The notes under the pieces: generated by a model
Told to the model about the DNA's origin: nothing
Seen by the model: only the letters and a program-made list of their open reading frames with translations
Databases searched by the model: none
From: Anaeromyces robustus
Lineage: Eukaryota; Neocallimastigomycota; Neocallimastigomycetes; Neocallimastigales; Neocallimastigaceae
DNA length: 64,000 nucleotides
Assembly (NCBI GenBank): GCA_002104895.1
Contig: MCFG01000121.1
Location: 77,501-141,500 of the forward strand
Direction of reading: 5' to 3'
Shown: piece by piece, positions 19,202 to 31,603 of the stretch
Position numbering within the stretch: the stretch's first letter is position 1
How the letters are laid out: the number at the start of each line of letters is the position of its first letter
Translations under genes and position numbers: made by a program

Positions 19202-20930
19202 AAGTGGTATCCGTTAAATTCTCTCTTAAATTACCCATTATCTTTTTTTTTTATAAAAAGTATACTATCACTATGTTTTAATTAGTTCGATGATATTGCT
19301 CTTGGTATTTAAAAGAGTTTAAGTTTATATCATTCAATAAACACATTCCAAAAAAAAAAAAAAAAATTTTTTTTTTATATTACAGGAATCGTTTTTGTTA
19401 AGAAAAAATAAAAATAAAAAAATAAAAATAAAATTTTCCAACCCTATAACGTATAGAACATGAAAAATCTTTTTTTTTTATGCGTTTATAAGATATAAAG
19501 ATGTTTAATTAAATGATTTTTCAGTTCCCTCTTTATTGAAATTCAGTTCTTCCTTACAAAACTGGAAGGTTCCACCAAGAAGTAAAAAGGAACAAATAAA
19601 AAAAAAATTATATTAATTGTAAAAATTTTTTTTTTTATTTTTATTTTTAATATCTTTGTTTTTCAATGAAACTATTCCAAAATATCAATTGTTTTAATAT
19701 TTTTGTACTTACTTCTTACTTGTATTTTTTTATTTTAGAATCTTGCAATCAAAAGTAGTAGACTTAATCACCCCCCCAAAAAAAAAAAGAATCTATTAAT
19801 TCTTTTACTTTTAATGTCTTTGTTTTTCAATGAAACTATTCCAAAATATCAATTGTTTTAATATTCTTGTACTTACTTCTTACTTGTATTTTTTTATTTT
19901 AGAATCTTGCAATCAAAAGTAGTAGACTTAATCACCCCAAAAAAAAAAAAAAAGAATCTATTAATTCTTTTACTTTTAATGTCTTTGTTTTTCAATGAAA
20001 CTATTCCAAAATATCAATTGTTTTAATATTCTTGTACTTACTTCTTACTTGTATTTTTTTATTTTAGAATCTTGCAATCAAAAGTAGTAGACTTAATCAC
20101 CCCCCCCAAAAAAAAAAAAAGAATCTATAAATTCTTTTACTTTTAATGCCTTTATTTTTCAATGAAATTATTCCAAAATATTAATTGTTTAATATTTTTG
20201 TACTTACTAATATTTTTTAATTTTTGAATCTTGCAATCAAAAGTAGTAGACTTAATCACCCCAAAAAAAAAAAAAAAAGAATCTATTAATTCTTTTACTT
20301 TTAATGTCTTTGTTTTTCAATGAAACTATTCCAAAATATCAATTGTTTTAACATTTTTTGTACTTAACTTCTTACTTGTATTTTTATATTTTAGAATCTT
20401 GCAAACAAAAGTAGTAGACTTACCCAAAAAAAAAAAAAATCTATTAACACATTTTTTTATAATATAAAATAAAAGATTTTTGATAATATAATATGTTAAA
20501 AAAAAAAAAGAAGTGTTTTTTTTTTTTAAATAAAACTGCTACATCAGAATCTAGTATTTATTAAAAGTTTGAAATTTTCTTTATATTTGATTATTTGATT
20601 GATTAAAATTATTAAAAAGATATACATAATTAAGAGGTTTACTAAAATGACATATTTTTTTTTTTTAGACTAAAAGAAAAGAATACACTTTCATATTTTT
20701 ATATTGATTATTTTAAAATTATTAATACATTTAGATTTAGATTTAGTACATATAATCAAATAGATTATAAAAAAAATAAAAAGAAAAATTCTATTCTATC
20801 TAAAAAAAAAAAAAAATCTATAACATATATATAATATAAAAAAAATATATATAATAAATTTCTGAAATTATAATAATTTCAGTATAAGATACTATTTGAA
20901 TTTTTATTCCTCTCTAAACAGTAAAATATT
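19201..20930 (-). mobile_element. Decayed LINE (non-LTR retrotransposon) relic 1
   Basis: This is a badly eroded copy of the same family as the element at 20960-22975, in the same orientation. The 3' part at about 19500-19580 parallels 21230-21310: both encode, on the minus strand, a GT-F/S-x-EEL-x-F-x-KGE-like segment, followed in relic 1 by a LTKTIPVI-like end (TATTACAGGAATCGTTTTTG near 19380) and in relic 2 by LTKTVPVI. The 20520-20760 stretch parallels 22060-22290 (AAACTGCTACATCAGAA with a TTGATTGATTA motif downstream). Between these, one segment has been amplified into five tandem units. Many stops and A/T-run indels leave no usable frame. Confidence 0.65.
19625..20445. repeat. Five-copy tandem array, period about 164 bp, inside LINE relic 1
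   Basis: The marker CAATGAAA(C/T)TATTCCAAAA recurs at 19664, 19828, 19993, 20160 and 20318, giving spacings of 164, 165, 167 and 158 bp. Each unit also has TTGTACTTACTTCTTACTTG, then AATCTTGCAATCAAAAGTAG and a C run joined to an A run (CCCC to CCCCCCC then A8-A16). Units 1-3 are nearly identical, and units 4-5 more divergent. A matching single-copy segment lies at about 21690-21840 in LINE relic 2, which shows where the unit came from. Confidence 0.9.
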
Positions 20931-20959
20931 ATATTATAAAACAAAGGAAGTAATATCTA

Positions 20960-22975
20960 AATTTAAGATAGGTATGGGATGTCCATTAAACCCTTCCTTG
21001 AGTAATCGTCATCATTTCTAGTAAAAGAAGGATTAGTTGAAATAATATTTCGATTCGAGATATTATTATTATGTCTTATTGATTCGACGTCGAAGCTCTT
21101 GGTAATAATAGGTGTTGGATTTATACCGATCAAATAACAACTCCAAAAAGCTTCATATGACTGGTACTGTTTTTGTTAAAAAGTCCGTCAATCCCACAAA
21201 GTATGGAACAGGAAACTCCTTTGAACTTTTGTAAAGATGTTCAATGAAATGCTTCTGTTCCCCTTTATCGAAGTGCAACTCTTCCAGACTTGAAGTTCCC
21301 ACCAAGAAAGAATAGATATATTTTATGGTTGATATATTTTTCATACTCTAATATTGAAGGTGTAATTATAATATATAAAGAGTATCTCTTTATTTTGTCT
21401 GCAAATGTGATGAAGAGGTCATTGATGAAATCTAGTGAATTCCATCTAATAAGAGAAAAGAAAGGACAATCATAGATCTAATGTTCAAAGGATTACTCCC
21501 CTTGTTGACAGCAAGGGCAATAAGAAGGGCATTCTTTTGAAACCTTTCCATTCTTAAAAGCTATTTTCGAGTTATGTATATATCCACAACGTAAACGTAT
21601 TATCCATTGGATACCTAGATTAATATAAGGGTATTCATAACCCAACATAATAATATGTTTAGAATCACAAAAATTTTTATATTTATCATAGTTTTTACTT
21701 TTAATTCCTTGTTTTTTTTAGCAAGATCATTCTAGTACCAATTTTTAAATTTCTTTGTATTCACTAACTGACACATTTTTTGAGTCTATCCACTAATGAA
21801 CTAGATTTAACCACCCAAGAGGAGAATCTATTAATTCTTTTATAGTGTAAAACAAGATCTTTAAATAATATAATGTGAAAATTTCCATTTTTTGAAACAC
21901 TTAACCTGTCTAGCAGCGCAAACTCCTACGATAGGAGGTATCCTGAAGGTCACGAGAGAGAGAGCATAGGTACTCATAGTAGGGTTTCGAACGAACATAG
22001 TTATACTTTTTTATCCAAGGAGATATCATCTATATTCTTAAGTAAATGATTTTTTTTACTATTAAAAGAGTTGATACATCAAAACATACCAGTATTAATA
22101 AGTGTTTGAATTTTCTTTGTATTGGATTGATTAGAGCTAATAAGAGGAGCATAATATAGAAGTTTACGGATGACGAAAGATTGTAAAACATTTTTTTTTA
22201 AAGGCTAAAGAAATGCTAGGTTTCATAAAAAAAAAGTTAGAAAGAGAATATAAAGATTTATTTGTACAAATTATACATTTTTATCAATAATAGGTTTTAA
22301 AGATAAATCATTAGAAAAAGGAATACCAAGATAAATGATGCAGGTGACTTTAGGAATTTCATACATACATATTAATAGAGAAGGTTAGGTTCTAAATAAT
22401 CAAGAAGTTCTGTAGTAAAAAGACATAGACATAGGTTTGATAATCATAGTTGCACATTTTTTGAATACCAAAAGACATTTCATTTTTTAGATCAGCCCAT
22501 TTTAAAACTCTTTTTTAAAAAATTTTTTTGTAAAATCCTTTTTCAGGAAGGCGCTCTAAGATCAATGTCATTAGCAAATAAACCATCACAGCAAATGTTT
22601 ATCATCAATTTTAACACCGAAATTTTCATAATTATTTAAAAATATCATTAATAAAAAAAAGATTTAAAAAAGAATTGATGAAAGAGGACAAGCCTTGCCC
22701 GAACATCTCGATTAATTGGAAATTTTTCGGATAACATATCAAGAAAACGAGCGCGAGCTTTAAAAGATAAATACAAGTTAGAAAGGAAATCAAAAGTTTT
22801 TTCCTTGAATACCACCAAGATGAAATAATTTTGTCAGAATATTGAAAATGGGTACAGAATTGTAAGTTTTTTTTTTTTTGATATCAAGAAAATCAACGTA
22901 AGTAAATTTACCAGCAAGGGTTATAATATCTTCTTTGATAAATTTCAAAAATAGAGATGACCTAGGATTATAATA
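20960..22975 (-). mobile_element. Decayed LINE (non-LTR retrotransposon) relic 2
   Basis: About 2 kb, minus strand, 5'-truncated within the reverse transcriptase. Reading from the 5' side, the first motif is an RT palm A-like segment (KFTYVDFLDIKKTYNSVP). It is followed by GLFANDIDLRAP in the place of the usual F/Y-A-D-D catalytic box, with Asn for the first Asp. Next comes KWADLKNEMSF, then the thumb-side motif RIPPIVGVCAARQ with (V)KCFKKW, and then a Cys-rich end (W-I-I-R-L-R-CGY followed by CPSYCPCC). The C-terminus reads FVGLTDFLTKTVPVI before a stop at about 21153. Several frameshifts and stops separate these parts, so it is dead. The thumb and Cys motifs match those of the younger LINEs at 33.5-36.2 kb, so they belong to related lineages. 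Confidence 0.8.
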
Positions 22976-24837
22976 TCTTTTTTTTTTTATTTTTTATTTA
23001 TTTATTTTTTTAATATAGGCTAATGAAATTATTATATATTTATAATAAAAAGTTATCAAGAGAATATTAAGTATTTTTTTTTTTTTAGTACAAGTGAACA
23101 TTTTATCATATAATAAAATAAAATAAAATAAAATAAAATAATAAACACTTTAATAATAAAACCATTTAATATATAAATATATATACATATATACATATAT
23201 GCTCTTTTTTTTTTTTTTAAACTTTAAATTTTATTTAATTTTTTTATTTTTTTTTTTTTTATTTTTATATTTTTTTTTACTTATATCCTTCATATATATT
23301 TCTTTATTAAAAAAATAAAGAAAAATGAAAAATGAAAAGATATAAATAATATTATATTTTATATATAAAAATAATAATACATTATATTTATATAATACTT
23401 TATTTTAAAGTAAAAAAAATAAAACAATAATAATATTAACTTTTAAAAACTAATGTTTTTAATTTTTATGATTTAAAAAAAAAAAGTACTATAAAATAAA
23501 AAAAAAAATTCTTTTTTTTTTTTTTTTTTTTGTTTTACAGTTAATTATAATTTATTTTTTTTTATATAATATATTAATATATATTATATTTTTTGATTTT
23601 AATTAAAATTATAAAAACATATTATAAGTTTTTGATTAAAAATAAAATAAAATATTATATTATAAAATATTGTATATAATAGTTTATTTGTTAATTGTTT
23701 TTTTGTTAATTTTTTTTTTTTTTTTTTTTTTTTTGAATTTTTTTTTTTTTTGAATTTTTTTTTTGAATTTTTTTTGATATTATTTCTTTGTTAGGAATAT
23801 GAATATAGAAAAGCCAAAAATTTTTTTTAATTAAATAGTTGAAAAATTAATTCTTTTTATGTAAGAAATAATTATATAATATTTCTTATATATAAAATAA
23901 AAAAAAATATTATTATTATTATATTAAAAATTATTGTTATTGTTATTGTTATTGTTAAATTTAATTGATTAATATTAATATTATAATTATTAGTTATTAA
24001 TTTAGTGATTATTATTATTTTTTTTTATAATATAATTGTTATATATTATTGTTATATGTTATATATAAATATTATTCATTTATCTAAATATTATCATTAT
24101 CTAAGAAAAAAAAAAAAAAAAAAAAAAAAAGCTATATAATAAAAAGTTGCTTATTTTATATATAAATCGTTGTTGTAAATCTTTATTATAATATAATTAT
24201 TATATATATATAGATATAATAATAATAAAAATTATTATAATAATTGTTATTTTTTTTTTTTATTTTTAATAAAAGCAAAAAAAAAATTAAAAATAAAGAA
24301 AAAAAGTAACAACAATTATAATAATTATGAATATTATATGTATTGTGTGTTTATACGAGTTTCTTTTTGTTTTATTTTTGTTATTATTCATTTATTTTTT
24401 TTTTAATTATTTTTATTTTCTTTATTTTTAATATTTATTTATTTTAAAAGCAAAAAAAAAAAAAAAATAAAATAAAAAATTAAAAATAATAAAAAAATAA
24501 AAAATAAAAAAATAAAAAAAAAATATATAAAACGAATAATTTTTTTATTTGAAATTGATAATTTGTAACAAAATAAAATAGAATTAATTAATTTGTTTGT
24601 ACCTTTCAAATAAAATATTTTTTTTTATAATAATATGTGTGTTATCTTTTTTCTTAATGTGTCTTTAAAAAAAATTTAATTTTTTTTTTTTTTTGGAGAA
24701 AAAATATATTTTTTTTTTCTTGTTTAGTTAATTAAAACAATAAAAACAATTAAATTTGAATTTTTTTTTTATTCTTTAGTTGTTTGTATATATATATTTT
24801 ATCTATCTAATTATACGGTTAAAAAAAAATTAGACAT
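22976..24837. other. 1.9-kb AT-rich spacer
   Basis: Homopolymer-dominated DNA with T runs at 23709-23735 and 23741-23753 and an A run near 24103-24130. Two copies of an AAAAGCAAAAAA motif flanked by TTTTTAAT and ATTAAAAATAA lie near 24274 and 24447; three more occur at 26.9-28.1 kb. No gene was seen. Confidence 0.6.
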
Positions 24838-24853
24838 AAATATATGGAATGTG

Positions 24854-24913
24854 GTGCATTTCGCAATCGTGCATTTCGGAATCGTGCATTTCGGAATTGT
24901 GCATTTCGGAATC
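24854..24913 (+). repeat. Four tandem 15-bp units in the MULE left terminus
   Basis: GTGCATTTCG(C/G)AAT(C/T) is repeated at 24854, 24869, 24884 and 24899. The right end carries one clear inverted copy (ATTCCGAAATGCAC at 26233-26246). Such iterated terminal motifs are typical transposase-binding sites; here that function is inferred. Confidence 0.85.
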
Positions 24914-25344
24914 TGTGGCGCATGAAATTTTATATATTAAATAAATGAATAAATAAATAAATAATAATTAAAAATTATAATTAATAATTACAAATTAAAA
25001 AATGAAATAAAATGAAATAAAAATAATTAAAAAAATTATAATAAAATCAAAGAATTGAAAAAAAAATACAAAAGAATACAAAAAAAATTTAAAAAAGAAA
25101 GATTCAAGTTATTCATTAACTTTTACAAACAAACAAAAATCATATTTTTTCAAAGTCTTTTATTTTATTTAATATTTTATAATATTTTTCATTTATATTT
25201 AAAATTATTTATATAAAATATTTTAATTTATTTTATTATTAAATTGTAATAATAATAACTAAAATTTTAATAAAATAATAAAAAATAAAAAAATATTTAT
25301 TTAATGATTTTTTAAACATAATTAATAATTAATATTATTATTTT

Positions 25345-25505
25345 TACTAAATAAAATTGACATTGATATTGATAATATTTTTATACTAAAAAATTTGATA
25401 TTGATATTAATAATAATATATTTATATTAAAAATTTTGATATTGATATTAATAATATTTTTATACTAAAAATTTTGATATTGATATTAATTATATTTTAA
25501 TTATA
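25345..25505. repeat. Tandem TTGATATTGATATTAATAAT repeat, about 4 units
   Basis: Units of about 45-50 bp share ATTGATATTGATA or GATATTGATATTAAT followed by ATATTTTTATACTAAAAA. They lie within MULE 1, between its left end and the transposase remnant. Confidence 0.7.
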
Positions 25506-25656
25506 GTTAAATAGATCAGTTTTAGATATAATTTAGCTAAAAACTAGCTAAAAAAATCTTAAAGTAATTTTATTTCCTTATATTGTTACAAGAACAATAA
25601 TTAAGCATAACATATAATTTAAAAAGGTTAGAAAAATACTAGTTTATAATAAAAAA

Positions 25657-26040
25657 TTAGTATTTTTTATTATTTAAATCAATTAAGCAATTATACCATA
25701 ATTCAACAATATCTTTTCTATCATATCCATTATAAATATAATCTTTTTCCATATATTTATAATTTTCAATTATATTTTTTATTTCATCAGTTTTTCTAAT
25801 TATTTTTTGTTTTTTTCCTCCAGATTCCATTAATTCTCCTTTCGTAATCATTGTAGGATAAGGATTCTTCTTTTTTTAATTTATAAATTAATTTAAAAAA
25901 ATGAAGGTTTTTTTGGAAATAAATTATTTAAGTAATTATTAAAAGATTCTGAAGCATTATTTGTTATATGCTCTATATTCTTATAATAATTCCAATTATT
26001 AGTATTATATTTATGTAAATAATTATTTTTAAAATATAAT
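25657..26040 (-). pseudogene. MULE-like transposase, C-terminal fragment (broken)
   Basis: The minus strand encodes segments in shifting frames. First comes LHKYNTNNWNYYKNIEH followed by ITNNASESFNNYLNN and LFPKKPSFF; then KLIYKLKKEESLSYNDY and ERRINGIWRKK; then KTDEIKNIIENYKY to a stop at 25657. The order T-N-N-x-x-E-S-x-N-x-x-L-N, then KPSF-x-KLI-x-x-LKKEE, matches the C-terminal part of MULE transposases, where a similar TNN-x-x-E-x-W/F-N...KPS-I-W-x-F-I...L-K-x-E-Q pattern is known. The frame changes at a T run near 25903 and again near 25820. The catalytic DDE core is not present, so the element cannot move itself. Confidence 0.6.
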
Positions 26041-26270
26041 AGTTTTATTTATTTAATGACAACAGACCAAGTCCTTTTTTACATACAATTTTTAACAAAA
26101 TATTATTTAAAAGATTATTAATAAAATATTATTTAGATTTTATTTAGTTATTTATATATTTATTTATTTATTTATTTTTGATAAATGTGGCTATAAAATA
26201 TTTTATCATCAAGCCACATACAATAATGTACGATTCCGAAATGCACTTCTCCCAAATATATGTATATATA

Positions 26271-26833
26271 GGGAAGTGTGCATTTCGGCAATGTATTTCG
26301 TAAATGTATCGCGCATTAAAATAACGTATTATTTAAATGTATTATATTGTGGCTTATAAAATAAATAAATAAAAAATTTATTATATTATTAAAATCAATA
26401 TTTTATTTATTATTGATTTATGAAACCAATTTATTAGTGGTATCTTCTTTTTATTAATATTTCTTTTTTTTTTTATTTAACTTATGAAATAAATAAAATA
26501 TTATGTGAAATTTAAAATTTATATTTATAATTCTTTAAATTATGAAATAAAAAAAATATTAAGTGAAATTTAAAATTTATATTTATAATTCTTTAAATTA
26601 TGAAATAAATAAAATATTAAGTGAAATTTAAAATTTATATTTATAATTCTTTAAATTATGAAATAAATAAGAAATGTTTTAATATACAAGTACTAGTATA
26701 TAAACTCTCTTAAAAAATTTTTATATAAATGTGGCGTCAAAAAATATTTATATAAATTTAAAATATGAAATGTGGCGTAAAGGACCTGTCAATGCAAAAA
26801 ATTTCATGTACATTGCCGAAATGCTACACTCAG
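26271..26833. mobile_element. Short non-autonomous MULE element 2 (MITE-like)
   Basis: The element is 563 bp with no transposase. The left end reads GGGAAGTGTGCATTTCGGCA; the right end in reverse complement reads CTGAGTGTAGCATTTCGGCA. Both continue ATGTA, so the inverted repeats are about 24 bp with one indel. GTATATATA flanks both sides (26262-26270 and 26834-26842), a plausible 9-bp target duplication although low in complexity. TGTGGC(G/T) heptamers occur at 26348, 26730 and 26771. The middle is filled by a 58-bp tandem repeat. It abuts MULE 1: the two flanking repeats share only base 26262. Confidence 0.72.
26480..26668. repeat. 58-bp tandem repeat, three full units plus a partial
   Basis: The unit begins TTATGAAATAAATAAAATAT, contains GTGAAATTTAAAATTTATAT and ends TTATAATTCTTTAAA. 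Units start at about 26482, 26539, 26597 and 26655, with very few differences, so the expansion is recent. It lies inside MULE element 2. Confidence 0.85.
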
Positions 26834-26842
26834 GTATATATA

Positions 26843-28111
26843 TATATGTACTGTAAATTTTTATTTATTGATTGATTGATTTGATTTATTATTAATTATT
26901 ATTTTTAAATTTTCAATTTAAAAGCAAAAAAAAAAAAAAATGAAAAAATGAAAAATAAATAATTAATAATAAATAAATGAAGAATTTTTTTTTTTTTTTT
27001 GAAATCAATTTGTATATAATATAATTTGTTTATATTTTATTGTATTATTTCTTTTATCTAACTAAAAAAAACGGTTTATAATTGTATATAAAAACAGTTT
27101 GGTTTTGTTTTTATTTTAATTTTTGTTCTTTTATTTTTATACTGTTAATTTTTTTTTAACTTTATAAAAAAATTTTTTTTAAAAAATATTTAATAATAAT
27201 ATATATGTATCTTTTTTTTTTCTTTCTTTCTTAATGTGTCTTAAATTTAAAAGTTTTTTTTTTTTTTTCAAAAAATAAAGTTTATATTCATGATTTTTTT
27301 TTTGGTTGATTAAAAACAATTAAAACAATTAAAAAAAATTGTGTGTATGTGTGTTCTTTTCTTTTTCTCTTTTTCTTTTTTTTTTTTGGTTGATTAAAAA
27401 CAATTAAAACAATTAAAAAATGTATGTGTGGGTGTGTGTATTTTCATTTTTTATTTTATGGTTAATTTTTTGGATTTTTGTATTTTATTTAGTGGGTGTT
27501 AAAAAAGCATATACTTATTTTTCTTTAAAAAAAAATTTATATTTAAAAAAATAAAAAAAAAAAAATATGTATAATAAAAACAAATATTATCAATCAATTA
27601 TTAACTAATTTATTAATTAACAAACATTTTTATTTTTAATTTTAAAAGCAAAAAAAAAAATTAAAAATAAAAAATAAAAAATTAAAAATTAATAATAATT
27701 TGATAATAATTATTGATATATTGTTTGTGTTGTATGTTTTTTCTTAATTTATTTATATAATAAAAAAAAAATAACTGGAAATTTGATTAAAAAAAATAGT
27801 TTAATCTAATTATTTAAAAAAAAAATATAAAAAAAAAGGTTAAAATTTAATCTAATTATTAAAAAAAAACGGTTGAAATTTGATTAAAAAAAAAAATAAG
27901 TAGTATTTTTAAAAGTAGAATACTTTTACTTAAATATAATAATAAAAAGAATTTATTAGAAAAAAAAAAAAGATATATTTATATATAAAATTGTTTTTTA
28001 TTTATTATTCATTATTATTTTTATTTTTAATTAAAAGCAAAAAAAAAAAAATTAAAAATAAGAATAAAAATAAATGAATAAAAAAAAAAACAATTAGGTT
28101 ATATACTTTCA

Positions 28112-28142
<31 letters not shown>

Positions 28143-28756
28143 TTTTTCTTTTTCTTATTTCTTTTTTTAATTAATATTATAATTATTTAATATATGTTTT
28201 TTTTTTTACTTAAATTATAAAGGATAAAAAAAAATTCTAATTCTTTTTTTCTTTGTATTGTTTTGTTTTGTTATTATTTTTATATTCACTTTTTATGGAT
28301 ATATTTCGTGAATGCTGTTTTTCACTTTTTTTTTTCTTTTCTTTATAATTTATCAATATTAAGATATGACTTGCAATTTTTTTTTCAATTAATAATCCAT
28401 TATTATTAATTACCTTTTTTGATATAAAAAAAATTACAATTATTATTATTATTTTCTTTATAACAATTTTTTTTTATAAAAAAGTTAAATATAAAATAAT
28501 ATTAATCTAAAAAATTATATTATTTTCCTGTAACTAAAAAAGTATGAAAACGAAAATATAATAATCTAAATTATATTATTAATTATTTATCTTATATACA
28601 ATAAAAATTGTTTTAACTATTAGTTCTTACCATCAAAGACTAATATTATAATAATAATATATTTTATCTTATATATGATAAAAATAAAAATAAAAATAAA
28701 AAAAAAAATAAATTTTTTTTTTCTTTCTTTCTTTGTTTTCTAAGACTAATTTAAAT

Positions 28757-28803
<47 letters not shown>

Positions 28804-29178
28804 CTTAAATTAGTCTTAGTTTGATTAACAATAAAATATTATATTTCTCTCTTTTTATACTTTTTTTCTTCTTTATTTCTCTTTCATTCCCTTAAAATAT
28901 TTTTTCATTAACAATCCATTTAATAATAACTATTTTTTACCCTGCCTTTAACGGTTAAGTTAAAAAATTATTTTTTTAAAATTTTTTAATTTTTTAATTT
29001 TTAATAAATATATTATAAAATATAGAAATGGGAAATAAAAATAGATTTTTTTTTTATAAAAAATGATAATAATAATAATAATATAATTAATAATTAAAAA
29101 AAAAGACTTATTTTTATATATTTATTTATTTATTCATATATATATATATTTTTTTATACATAAATGATATACTTTTTA

Positions 29179-29218
<40 letters not shown>

Positions 29219-29640
29219 TATAAATTTATATAAATATAACAAAAATTTATTTAAAAAAAAAGTTAAGTCAAATTTTTAGTTTTAGCTTTGTGTTTTTATT
29301 TATTGGTTACAAATCAAATTTATTATTTTAAAATGGTAAAACCAAAGGTAAAGTTTAAAAAAAAAAAAAAGAAAAAAAGAAAAAAAACCATTATCAATAA
29401 TATACTTTGCTGAATTTTTTACTGAACCAAAAAAAAAAAATATAAATTATATAATTTTTTATTTTTAATAAACCAAAAATAAATAAATAACTAAAATAAA
29501 TAATAAAATAATAATAAAATAAAAAAAAGGAATGAAAAAAAAACTAATAGAATTAATAGAATTAATTATAAATAAACAAATAAGAAAAAAAAAAAAACTG
29601 AACCGATAATAAATATATGTATACACAAATTAATATTATC
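26843..29640. other. 2.8-kb AT-rich spacer with a dispersed AAAAGCAAAAAA family
   Basis: No gene was seen. Copies of the motif TTAAAAGCAAAAAAAAAA, bordered by TTTTTAAT on the left and ATTAAAAATAA on the right, lie near 26920, 27645 and 28034. A block with CTTAATGTGTCTTAAA, a T run, then TGATTAAAAACAATTAAAAC (27229-27330, and its second half again at 27390-27420) resembles 24650-24750, suggesting an old duplication on either side of the MULE pair. Confidence 0.5.
28740..28819. repeat. 80-bp foldback: 15-bp arms capping T21/A27
   Basis: CTAAGACTAATTTAA at 28740-28754 is followed by A, 21 T, 27 A and C, then the exact complement TTAAATTAGTCTTAG at 28805-28819. The T and A tracts also pair with each other, so the whole block can fold into one hairpin with no loop to speak of. 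Short GTTT sequences lie just outside both arms. Confidence 0.85.
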
Positions 29641-29650
29641 TTTATTTTAT

Positions 29651-30733
<1,083 letters not shown>

Positions 30734-31572
30734 TAATAATTAGAAATGATTATAAAAATTTCATTTTCAACTCTTTTATTTTACATAGTTTATTCATGAC
30801 TATATATGAATGTACTACTTAAAATTTGTACTACATCATTTATTTTATTTTTATTATTTGATAAATAAAAATAAAATAAAATAAAAAATATGATTTAAAT
30901 AATATAAGTATAGAAGAAGAAAAGAAAAGAAAAAAAATTTCATTAATACTTTTAACTATATAAATTTTGTTATAAAAAAAAAAAAAACTAGTTATGAAAT
31001 TATAAAAAAAAAAAATAGAAAAAAAATGAAGGTTAATTATGTTGTTATAGAAATAATAAAAAAAAATAAATAAATAAAGCAGAGAAACTAATATAAAAAT
31101 TTTATATATATTTAATTTTTTCTATAATTTTTTTTAGATATTTTTTTTTAATTTTATGTTTTTTTTTTTTTTTTTTTTTTTATTATTTAATTTTTCTTAT
31201 TATTAATAATTATTATAATTATTATTATACCTATATTTATTTATTTATTTATTTATTTATTATATATGATAAAGATTAATATAATATATAAATTGAATAA
31301 AAAGTTTTTAAAAATTTATTAAAAAATAAAACATAAAAACAAAAAAATGAAAAATAAAATAATAAAATAAAATAAAATGAGAAAAAAAAACTATAATTGT
31401 GTTGTTTTGTTTTTTTTATATTTTATTTTATAGTTTTTTTTTTTTTATTTTTTTTTTTTGTTTGTTTGTTTGTTTGTTTAAAATTAATATATATTATTAT
31501 TTATATATTTTATATGTTATGTTTAATTACCATTTAAATATAGAGTATATATTAATTATTGTTAATAAATTA

Positions 31573-31603
<31 letters not shown>

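Larger units (their letters stand above)
24847..26253. mobile_element. MULE-type DNA transposon 1 with TIRs and 9-bp target duplication
   Basis: The element is 1,407 bp. Its left end reads GAATGTGGTGCATTTCGCAA, and the right end in reverse complement reads GGGAGAAGTGCATTTCGGAA; both continue into TCGT(G/A)CATT. An exact 9-bp repeat, AAATATATG, flanks it at 24838-24846 and 26254-26262, the target-site length typical of Mutator-like elements. The left terminus has four tandem 15-bp units. A broken transposase tail is encoded on the minus strand at 25657-26040. TGTGGC(G/T) heptamers occur near both ends (24914, 26186 and, inverted, 26212). Family placement rests on TSD length plus transposase motifs. 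Confidence 0.75.

Noticed and set aside
19625-20445. CRISPR array
   Set aside because: The five 164-bp units are full tandem repeats without variable spacers and derive from LINE sequence in a eukaryote.
21290-21475. Plus-strand 61-residue frame within LINE relic 2
   Set aside because: It lies antisense to the recognisable LINE C-terminus, and no family matches.
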